A DNA stretch of 64,000 bases. Origin: Verrucomicrobiota bacterium. Its GTDB lineage: Bacteria > Verrucomicrobiota > Verrucomicrobiia > Verrucomicrobiales > DEV007. Both the position numbers and the translations under genes were made by a program. Of this stretch, positions 56,186-64,000 are shown piece after piece (the stretch's first letter is position 1; every line of letters begins with the position of its first letter). The DNA lies in assembly GCA_020630975.1 (NCBI GenBank), contig JAHDID010000011.1, positions 62,001 to 126,000 on the forward strand, given 5' to 3'. Below the pieces are notes generated by a model that did not search any database, was not told the DNA's origin, and saw nothing but the letters and a program-made list of their open reading frames with translations.

Positions 56186-59100
56186 ATGTCTCTGCCCAAC
56201 TGCACTGATCGTGAACCCATTGCTATTACCGGATTGGGGTGCCGGTTACCTGGAGGTGTGACCACACCGGAAGAATTTTGGCAACTGATGCTCAATGGTG
56301 TCGATGCCGTGTCCGAGATTCCCGAAGATCGCTGGGCGATACACCGCTTTTACGAGCCCGATGGCGCTCCCGGCAAAAGTTACTCCAAGTGGGGTGGATT
56401 CCTCGATGATATCGAGCATTTCGATGCTGATTTCTTCGGTATCCCCGATGAGGAGGCAAAGGCGATGGACCCTCAGCAGCGTCTGCTACTGGAGACCGCT
56501 AGAGAGGCCATGGACGAGGCTGGTCATACCGAGTCGAGCCGCCAGTCTACGGGCGTCTTCGTCGGTCTGAGCACCCACGACTACGAGCTGATCCAGTGCC
56601 CCGCCACGCCCAATGAGGCCGTCGGCCAATACTCCGCTACCGGCACCGCCGCAGCCAGTATCGCCTCGAATCGTCTTTCCTACGTTTTCAATCTGACGGG
56701 GCCGAGTGTCACGGTCGATACCGCGTGCTCTTCCTCGCTGATCGCTGTGCACTTTGCCTGCCAGAGCATCTGGAGTGGCCAGTGCTCTTCCGCTATCGCA
56801 GCAGGTGCTAATCTACTGGTCATCCCGATGACCTTTGCCGCATTTTCCACCATGAAAATGCTGTCGCCCGACGGCCGCTGCAAAGCCTTCGATGAGTCAG
56901 CCAATGGCTTCGTACGTGGCGAGGGAGCCGGTGCGATCTACCTGCGCCCACTCAGCGAGGCACTGGCCGATGGCGATACCGTCTACGCGACTATCCTCGG
57001 CACTGGGTCGAATCAGGATGGCAGCACTTCCGGTATCACCCTGCCGAGTAGCCAATCCCAGGCCGAGCTGATCCGCTCTGTCTGTGCCAGCAGCGGCATC
57101 GATCCCAATCAGGTCGACTACATGGAGGCCCACGGTACCGGCACCCACGCTGGCGACATCGCCGAGACAGGAGCCCTGGGCAAAACCATGGGTGCCAATC
57201 GCGCCGACGGCAGCCGCCTGCCTGTGGGATCGGTAAAGACTAACATCGGCCACCTCGAGTCTGGCTCTGGTATGGCTGGTATCATCAAGACCGCCCTAGT
57301 GCTGAAGCACGGCCAGATCCCGCCAAACCTACATTTCAACAATCCGAATCCAGATATCGACTTCGACGGACTCGGACTGCGCGTGCCGACCGAGGTCGAG
57401 ACACTGCCCAAGCAGGGCGAAAAACACATCGCTGCGATCAACTCCTTTGGCTTTGGTGGTAGTAATGCCTTCGCCCTACTGCAGAGCAATGGCTACACCC
57501 AGCTACCCGACCCAGCTCAGGTCAAAGAAGAGGCTCCGACTCTGCTGCCGATCTCGGCCAAAAATGAGGCCGCACTCAAAGAACTAGCGAGGAAAACAGC
57601 CTCCGTGGTGCGCGACAGCGGATCACTGGAAAACATCGCCTACACCGCAGCCAATCGCCGCGCGCATCACGAGTGCCGTCTGGCCGTGATCGGCTCCGAT
57701 CCAGATGTCGTCGCTAGTGCTCTGGCAGCCTATGCCGACGATGATATCGCCGAAGGCCTCGTGCACAGCCAGATCGAGGATGCCGATGTCGATCGTGGCC
57801 CCGTCTTTGTCTTCAGTGGTCAGGGACCGCAGTGGTGGGCTATGGGCCAGGAGCTACTGCGCACCCAGCCCGTCTTCCGCGAGACGATCGAGGCCTGCCA
57901 CCAGGCCATGGAAAAGCTCAACCCTATGTGGTCGCTCTGGGAGCAGCTGACTGTCGAGGATTCCTGCAAATCGCGGATGGAAGATACCGCCATCTCGCAG
58001 CCTGCTATTTTTGCCATTCAGGTGGCCATGGCTCGCCTGCTGGAGAGCATGGGCATCACCCCATCCGCTATCGTCGGCCATAGTGTCGGCGAAGTCGCCG
58101 CAGCCCATATCGCCGGTGTCTACGATCTCGAGAGCGCTATGCGCGTCATTTACCACCGCGGGCGCACCATGTCCGAGGCAGTCGAGGGCCGCATGCTAGC
58201 GGCTGCACTCACTCAGAGCGATGCCGAGCGTCTCGTCGCAGAGGTCGGCGGTACCCTCGCACTAGCTGCGGTGAATAGCCCCAAATCGGTAACCCTCGCC
58301 GGTACCGAGGCTGAAATCGACGGCGTGCACGTCTACCTCGACCAGCAGGGTGTGTGGAATCGCCCCGTGCCTGTGCAGTATGCTTTCCACAGCGCTCTGA
58401 TGGACCCCGTGCAGGAGCCCCTGCTCGAGTCCCTCCTAGGTCTGGAGGCCAAGCCTGCCCAGATCCCGCTTTACTCCACTGTCACCGGCCAGCGTATCGA
58501 TGCCGACGACCTCGGTGCCCGCTACTGGTGGGACAATGTACGCCAGTCCGTGCTATTCGCCCCGGCGATCCAGCAGATCCACGAGGATACCGGCTACGAT
58601 CTATTCATCGAGGTGGCAGCTCACCCTGCCCTATCCCGCTCGATCTCCGAGTGTGTCACCGATGCCGCCGTGGTGCCGACCATGCGTCGTCATCCCGACC
58701 TTTTCCCTCGCCGCAGCGACGATGAGGTACAGCCCGACTTCGAGCGCGAGACTCTGCTCCAGGCGATCGGCCAGATCTACGTCGAGGGCATAGCGCCGCA
58801 GTGGTCGCAGCTCGACTGCCTAGCCCACGGCGTGACCACCCCTCTGCCCACCTACGCGTGGCAGCGCAAGCGCTACTGGCAGGAGGACGCACGCTCCTTC
58901 GCCGATCGTACTCAGGACAAGTCACACCCATTCCTGATGCACCGGCAGGATGTCCGGGCCAACACCTGGCACTGCCGGGCCGACCTGCGCCTATTCACCT
59001 ACTTGGGCGATCATATCGTGCAAAAGCACACCCTTTTCCCCGCAGCAGGTTTCGTCGAGCTGGCGATGGCTGCCGCTGCAGAGCACCTGGGCGAGAGCAG

Positions 59101-62100
59101 CCTGTGCCTAGAGGATTTCGAGATCGAGAAAGCGCTCATTCTATCCACTGTCGACGATCGCGTCGCCGACATCGAGATCGAGTGCCAGCCCGGTGGCTAC
59201 TTCTTCTGCCACAGTCGCCCCGATCCACATAGCTCCACCTGGACCGAGCACACCCGTGGCTCGATCCGCCGCATCAGCCAGACTGAGACAGCTGCCGATG
59301 CTGTCGACTTCGCCGCAGTGCGCAAAAACATGCTGGCCATCGATGTGCCACAGTTTTACAGCTCTCTCCGCGAGCAGGACTACCACTTTGGCCCCACCTT
59401 TCAGTCGCTGAAAAAGGTCTGGACCAATCGCCAAGAATCTCTCGGCCAGGCCGTGCTCCACGAGAGTCTCGACCCCGATGGCTACCACATGCACCCAGTG
59501 CTACTCGATGCCTGTCTGCAGCTGGTCGGAGCTATCTTTGCCGCCAGTGAGCAGGGCAATGAGGCTTTCCTACCAGTCGGCTTCGAGTCGATCCGACTGT
59601 ACAAGCCTATCGGCCGCGAGGTCTGGGGCCACGCCAAGCTCCTACACCGCTCGCCAGTCGGTGCCTCTGCCAATGTGACCCTCATCTCACCAGACGGAGA
59701 GGTCATGGCCGAGTGCCAGGGCTTCCGCCTACAGCTGGCACCAGGTGCTAATCAGGAGAAAAATCTATTCTACCAAACTTTCTGGGAGCAGAAAGATCTC
59801 GTCGGTGCGGAGCAACCCGTCTCACCAGAGGATGGCAAGACTTGGCTCGTCGTCGGTTCTGACGATAGCGACCGCGACACCATCGCCACAGCACTGCAAG
59901 ATGCCAGCCAGGGTGTCTTCAAAGGCGACAGCTACCAGGAAGGCTGCGATCACATCATCTACGTGGTCGGTCGCGACAGCAGCCAACTCCACGCCGAGTC
60001 TCTCAAGCTAGTCGAGCTGGTAAAAGAGCTAGCCGAGAAACAGCCCAATGCCTCGCTGCATCTCATCACTCGCGATGGCTTCGACATCGGCGATGACGAT
60101 ACCGGTATCGATCTGACTCACGCTCCGGTCGCCGGTCTGCGCCGTGTCATTTACAATGAGCACCAGAGCCTAAACTGCCGCCTCACCGACTGGGGTGACT
60201 CGACTGGTGTCGACGATGTCATCGACGAACTACTCAATGCCGAGGCCAATGGCGACGACGAGGTCGTCCTACACCATGGCCAGCGTCTGGTATCTCGCCT
60301 CGACACCGCCACGCCACGGGATTGGGACTGGGTCGGCGAGGGTCTCCCTAGCGAGGTACCCTGCACCTGGGTGCCCGGCGATGTGAAAGCCATCGATCAG
60401 CTGCAGCTGATCACCCACGAGCGCAAAGAGCCCGAGGCGGGCGAAGTGGAGGTAGAAATCATCACCGCAGGACTCAACTTCCGCGATGTGATGAAAGCTC
60501 TGGGCATGTACCCAGGCGATGTCGAAGATTCGCAGGATCTCGGCGACGAGTTTGCCGGCATCATTCTCTCCGTAGGCCCCGGCGTCACAGCATTTAAGCC
60601 CGGCGACCGCGTCATGGGCATGGCCACAGGCTCTCTGGCCACCCACCTGACTCCGCCAGTGGATATCGTGATGCCACTGCCGGACAATGTCAGCTTTGAG
60701 GAGGGCGTGACCATGCCGGTCAGCTACCTCACCGCCAAACACGCCCTCTACGATCTGGCCAAAATCCAGCGCGGCGAGCGAGTGCTCATCCACTCCGCGA
60801 CCGGTGGTGTGGGTATGGCAGCTGTGCACCTAGCTCTGCATGCTGGTTGTGAAATTTTCGGTACCGCAGGTAGCCCGGAGAAGCGCGCCTATCTGAAGGA
60901 ACTCGGCGTGCATCACGTCATGGACTCGCGCAGTCTCGACTTTGCCGATGAGATCCGCGAGATCACCCATGGCGAAGGCGTCGATGTGGTGCTCAACTCA
61001 CTAGCCGGCGATGCGATGATCCGCAGCATGGAGCTACTGCGCCTGCACGGCCGCTTCCTCGAGCTGGGCAAACGCGACATCTACGGCGGCACCACCATCA
61101 GCCTCATGCCATTCCGCAATGGCCTGACCTACTACGCCATCGACCTATCTCTCGGTCACATGAAGATCGAGGAGCTCGGCGCCATGCTCAGCCAGGTGAC
61201 CAAGCTGATCGACAGCGGCGTGGCCAAGCCCCTGCCCTACAAGGAATTCTCTTTTGCCAACACAGCGGAAGGCTTCCGCTACATGGCCCAGGGCAAACAC
61301 ATCGGTAAAAACGTCTTCAAGATCGACGATACCGTGCTGACCCCACGCCAACCGACCACCACCAGCCGCCTGATACTCGACCCAGAGGGCACCTATCTGG
61401 TGACTGGCGGCCTGCGCGGTCTAGGTCTGGCCATGGCCAAAGAACTAGTCGACCGCGGCTGTCGCCATCTCGTGCTGACTAGCAAGAGCGGTAGCGTGAG
61501 CGAAGAAGCCAAAGACACCCTGCGCTACCTGCAGGACAAAGAAGTCAATACCATGGCACTGGCATCCGACTGCTCCACCGAGGGCGGTGTGGCCGGACTT
61601 TTCGCCAAGATCGAATCGGACATGCCACCGCTGAAAGGCATCGTCCACGCAGCAGCAGTTTACAAAGATGGCCTCTTGATCAATCAGGATGAGGAGAGCT
61701 TCCAGCTATCCATGGGTGCCAAAGCTCAGGGAGCCTGGCACATGCACCAGCAGACCGAGGAAATGATCGGGCTGGATTTCTTCGTCATGCTATCGTCGGT
61801 ATCCGCCGTGATCGGCAATCCCGGCCAGGCCAACTACGTGGCATCGAATACCTACTGCGATGCCCTAGCTCACTATCGCCAAAATCTCGGCCTCCCCGCC
61901 CTATCCGTAGCGCTGGAGCAGGTCGTCGATGCGGGCTACGCCGCAGAGAGCGACAAGGTCTCCGACCACCTCGCCCGCCTCGATATGAAGGGCATCACCT
62001 CGGGCGAGATCATGGAAGGGCTCGATGCCATCCTCAGTCGCCCCGAGCACCCGGCCAATATCTTACTCATGACCTCCAGCCGCTGGCTGAGCAAAGGCAT

Positions 62101-63727
62101 GAAACTCGGCCTGCTGAAACGCACCCCTCGCTACGAGCGACTCGCCACCGACGATGGCGACGACGATGCCGATCAGGCCGACCTGCGCGAGGCGCTGCAC
62201 ATGGCGCACCGCAGCGATCGCGAGCAGATCCTAGTAAAATTCATCCAAGGCCAGATCGCCGAGATCCTGCGCACCGCACCATCGAAGCTACCCCTGGACA
62301 AACCGATCAGCGATATCGGTCTCGATTCTCTGATGATGGTCGAGTTTGGCACCCGCGTCGAGCGCAAGCTGGGCGGTGCCTTCTCCGTGGCCTCGCTAGC
62401 CGATCCACCATCGATCGTCGAGCTGGCCGACATCATCCAGATGCAGATGTTTGGCGAGTCCTCCGGCGCTAGCCAGAAGAAGAAAGCCGATCCCGAGGCC
62501 GACAAACTACTCGGCCAGGAGATCGAAGTCACCGGCACGCCATACGACGACTACCAAGTCACCGCGCCGAAGCAAGTGCTCCTCACAGGAGCCAGTGGCT
62601 TCCTCGGCGCTCATCTGCTGCGCGATCTTTTCTCTCAGGTCGAAGGCACCATCTACTGCCTAGTCCGTGCCGAAGACGAGACCGCAGGCCTGAAGCGAGT
62701 CATGGCCAATCTCGCCAAATACTCCATCCACCCGAGCGAATCCGAGCTCGAGCGTATGCAGATCCTCGCCGGCGACGTCTCCGACGAGCACCTAGGACTC
62801 GGCACCGAGCGCTACGAGCAGCTCAGCCACGAGATCGATGCCATCTACCACTGCGCGGCGAATGTGAACTTCATCCGCTCCTACGAGAAGCTGCGCGAGA
62901 GCAATGTCATCGGCACCATGCAGATCCTGCGCTTTGCCGCCAGCGGTCGCATCAAGCCACTGCACCACATGTCGACCATCGCCATCTTTGGCGCTGAGGA
63001 GTTCGCCTCCGAAAACCGCATCGGCGAAGATCACCTACCGACCACTCTAGCCAGCTCCGGCTACGGCGAGAGCAAGCGCATCGGCGAATACATCGTGCAG
63101 GATGTCGCCGCACGCGGACTACCGGTTTCTATCTACCGCACCGGCTTCGTCATCGGCTCTGGCCAGTTTGGCGAGTCCGAGGGCGACGAGGTCTACTGGC
63201 GTATCCTACGCTCGGCCATCGCGCTGGGCAAAGGCCCCGACTCCGACATCCCACTGCAGCTATCGCGCGTGGAGACCGTCGCCCAATCAATCGCCTGGCT
63301 ATCGCTACAGACCGAGAGCATCGGCAATACCCATCACCTGCTGGGTCGCGATCAGATCACACTCATGGAGCTATTCCGCATCGCCACCGATCGCGGCTAC
63401 CAGATCGACCTGGTCGAAACCGACGAGTGGATCTCGACTCTCGAGAATGCCGCCAGCGACGCCATGGATGACTCGATCTCAGTCTTCACCACCGTCTACT
63501 CTCTGGAGGACATCGGTATCCCCGAGCTACTCAGCCGCAACAATCAGGTCGTCTGCAGCCAAGCCACCGATGCCCGCATCGAAGGCAGCGTGACTCAAGA
63601 GCCGATCAACGCCGAAGTCGTAAATCTCTATCTAGCCGACTTCGAAAAGCGCGGCCTAATCACTGAGCCCAATGACGATGGCGAAACAGCTACGGAGGAG
63701 GAACACCAAGAAGTAGCGACCGTGTAG
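56186..63727 (+). CDS. Type I polyketide synthase, single fully reducing module: KS-AT-DH-ER-KR-ACP-thioester reductase
   Basis: KS VDTACSSSL / EAHGTGT / NIGHLESGSG; AT GHSVGEVAA; DH LGDHIVQKHTLFPAAGF and LLDACLQ; ER GLNFRDVMKALG / ATGGVGMAAVHLA; KR LVTGGLRGLGLA and SSVSAVIGNPGQANYVASN; ACP DIGLDSLMMVEF; TR VLLTGASGFLGAHLLRDL and SGYGESKRIGE. Confidence 0.95.
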   Translation: MSLPNCTDREPIAITGLGCRLPGGVTTPEEFWQLMLNGVDAVSEIPEDRWAIHRFYEPDGAPGKSYSKWGGFLDDIEHFDADFFGIPDEEAKAMDPQQRLLLETAREAMDEAGHTESSRQSTGVFVGLSTHDYELIQCPATPNEAVGQYSATGTAAASIASNRLSYVFNLTGPSVTVDTACSSSLIAVHFACQSIWSGQCSSAIAAGANLLVIPMTFAAFSTMKMLSPDGRCKAFDESANGFVRGEGAGAIYLRPLSEALADGDTVYATILGTGSNQDGSTSGITLPSSQSQAELIRSVCASSGIDPNQVDYMEAHGTGTHAGDIAETGALGKTMGANRADGSRLPVGSVKTNIGHLESGSGMAGIIKTALVLKHGQIPPNLHFNNPNPDIDFDGLGLRVPTEVETLPKQGEKHIAAINSFGFGGSNAFALLQSNGYTQLPDPAQVKEEAPTLLPISAKNEAALKELARKTASVVRDSGSLENIAYTAANRRAHHECRLAVIGSDPDVVASALAAYADDDIAEGLVHSQIEDADVDRGPVFVFSGQGPQWWAMGQELLRTQPVFRETIEACHQAMEKLNPMWSLWEQLTVEDSCKSRMEDTAISQPAIFAIQVAMARLLESMGITPSAIVGHSVGEVAAAHIAGVYDLESAMRVIYHRGRTMSEAVEGRMLAAALTQSDAERLVAEVGGTLALAAVNSPKSVTLAGTEAEIDGVHVYLDQQGVWNRPVPVQYAFHSALMDPVQEPLLESLLGLEAKPAQIPLYSTVTGQRIDADDLGARYWWDNVRQSVLFAPAIQQIHEDTGYDLFIEVAAHPALSRSISECVTDAAVVPTMRRHPDLFPRRSDDEVQPDFERETLLQAIGQIYVEGIAPQWSQLDCLAHGVTTPLPTYAWQRKRYWQEDARSFADRTQDKSHPFLMHRQDVRANTWHCRADLRLFTYLGDHIVQKHTLFPAAGFVELAMAAAAEHLGESSLCLEDFEIEKALILSTVDDRVADIEIECQPGGYFFCHSRPDPHSSTWTEHTRGSIRRISQTETAADAVDFAAVRKNMLAIDVPQFYSSLREQDYHFGPTFQSLKKVWTNRQESLGQAVLHESLDPDGYHMHPVLLDACLQLVGAIFAASEQGNEAFLPVGFESIRLYKPIGREVWGHAKLLHRSPVGASANVTLISPDGEVMAECQGFRLQLAPGANQEKNLFYQTFWEQKDLVGAEQPVSPEDGKTWLVVGSDDSDRDTIATALQDASQGVFKGDSYQEGCDHIIYVVGRDSSQLHAESLKLVELVKELAEKQPNASLHLITRDGFDIGDDDTGIDLTHAPVAGLRRVIYNEHQSLNCRLTDWGDSTGVDDVIDELLNAEANGDDEVVLHHGQRLVSRLDTATPRDWDWVGEGLPSEVPCTWVPGDVKAIDQLQLITHERKEPEAGEVEVEIITAGLNFRDVMKALGMYPGDVEDSQDLGDEFAGIILSVGPGVTAFKPGDRVMGMATGSLATHLTPPVDIVMPLPDNVSFEEGVTMPVSYLTAKHALYDLAKIQRGERVLIHSATGGVGMAAVHLALHAGCEIFGTAGSPEKRAYLKELGVHHVMDSRSLDFADEIREITHGEGVDVVLNSLAGDAMIRSMELLRLHGRFLELGKRDIYGGTTISLMPFRNGLTYYAIDLSLGHMKIEELGAMLSQVTKLIDSGVAKPLPYKEFSFANTAEGFRYMAQGKHIGKNVFKIDDTVLTPRQPTTTSRLILDPEGTYLVTGGLRGLGLAMAKELVDRGCRHLVLTSKSGSVSEEAKDTLRYLQDKEVNTMALASDCSTEGGVAGLFAKIESDMPPLKGIVHAAAVYKDGLLINQDEESFQLSMGAKAQGAWHMHQQTEEMIGLDFFVMLSSVSAVIGNPGQANYVASNTYCDALAHYRQNLGLPALSVALEQVVDAGYAAESDKVSDHLARLDMKGITSGEIMEGLDAILSRPEHPANILLMTSSRWLSKGMKLGLLKRTPRYERLATDDGDDDADQADLREALHMAHRSDREQILVKFIQGQIAEILRTAPSKLPLDKPISDIGLDSLMMVEFGTRVERKLGGAFSVASLADPPSIVELADIIQMQMFGESSGASQKKKADPEADKLLGQEIEVTGTPYDDYQVTAPKQVLLTGASGFLGAHLLRDLFSQVEGTIYCLVRAEDETAGLKRVMANLAKYSIHPSESELERMQILAGDVSDEHLGLGTERYEQLSHEIDAIYHCAANVNFIRSYEKLRESNVIGTMQILRFAASGRIKPLHHMSTIAIFGAEEFASENRIGEDHLPTTLASSGYGESKRIGEYIVQDVAARGLPVSIYRTGFVIGSGQFGESEGDEVYWRILRSAIALGKGPDSDIPLQLSRVETVAQSIAWLSLQTESIGNTHHLLGRDQITLMELFRIATDRGYQIDLVETDEWISTLENAASDAMDDSISVFTTVYSLEDIGIPELLSRNNQVVCSQATDARIEGSVTQEPINAEVVNLYLADFEKRGLITEPNDDGETATEEEHQEVATV

Positions 63728-63749
63728 ATTCGACTTTAGTCGAATCATC
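63725..63749 (+). repeat. TAGATTCGACTT-AGTCGAA palindrome, copy 2 (contains the PKS stop codon)
   Basis: TAGATTCGACTTTAGTCGAATCATC; 9-bp stem GATTCGACT/AGTCGAATC. Confidence 0.88.
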
Positions 63750-63789
63750 TATCACTAGAACATGCCCAATTTTCAGTCTAGGGTCAATC

Positions 63790-64000
63790 ATGCAAATAGA
63801 GAGCATATCTCTCCGGGGCGTAGGCCCATTTGATGATCAAACTGTCGAGTTTCCAAATTCTGAGTCCGATGGTGCTAACGTGCAGTTGCTTGTCGGGCCG
63901 AACGGGGCAGGTAAAAGCACAGTACTCTACAGCATAGCCAGTGCTATTGGCGGAAACCGATTAGGCAAAGACCTCGGCAGCAGAAGACTGATTGATAAAG
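63790..64000 (+). CDS. AAA/ABC-type ATP-binding protein (SMC/RecF-like N-terminus), truncated by window end
   Basis: MQIESISLRGVGPFDDQTVEFPN...VQLLVGPNGAGKSTVLYSIASAIGG (Walker A). Confidence 0.8.
   Translation, partial: MQIESISLRGVGPFDDQTVEFPNSESDGANVQLLVGPNGAGKSTVLYSIASAIGGNRLGKDLGSRRLIDK

Overview
64 kb chromosomal window that looks like Verrucomicrobiota (inference from gene content: paired sulfatases, VWA/caspase-like pair, FecR/ECF pair, PQQ-like propeller, LemA, ExbB/ExbD-type cassettes). About 42 protein-coding genes and one tRNA-Ser(GCU) are supported; no rRNA or CRISPR array was seen. Notable content: a single-module, fully reducing type I PKS with a terminal thioester-reductase domain (56.2-63.7 kb); a Zn-ribbon/ExbB-like channel with two coiled-coil ExbD-like partners (19.3-23.3 kb); a GH/GT2 fusion; a caspase/legumain-like protein that seems to lack the catalytic Cys; a VapBC-type TA pair beside a pentapeptide-repeat protein; and a 1092-aa YVTN/dihaem/ankyrin protein. 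The least-explained signal is non-coding. (i) A twin 13-mer ATTGTACCCTATT occurs at exactly 21-bp spacing at three separate loci. (ii) A dispersed palindromic intergenic family lies between about 29 and 48 kb. (iii) A ~135-155 bp repeat begins exactly at the stop codon of two unrelated genes. (iv) A TAGATTCGACTT-AGTCGAA hairpin sits at the 3' ends of two genes. (v) A ~99-bp double-hairpin unit is tandemly duplicated. All family calls come from reading motifs by eye; no database search was run.
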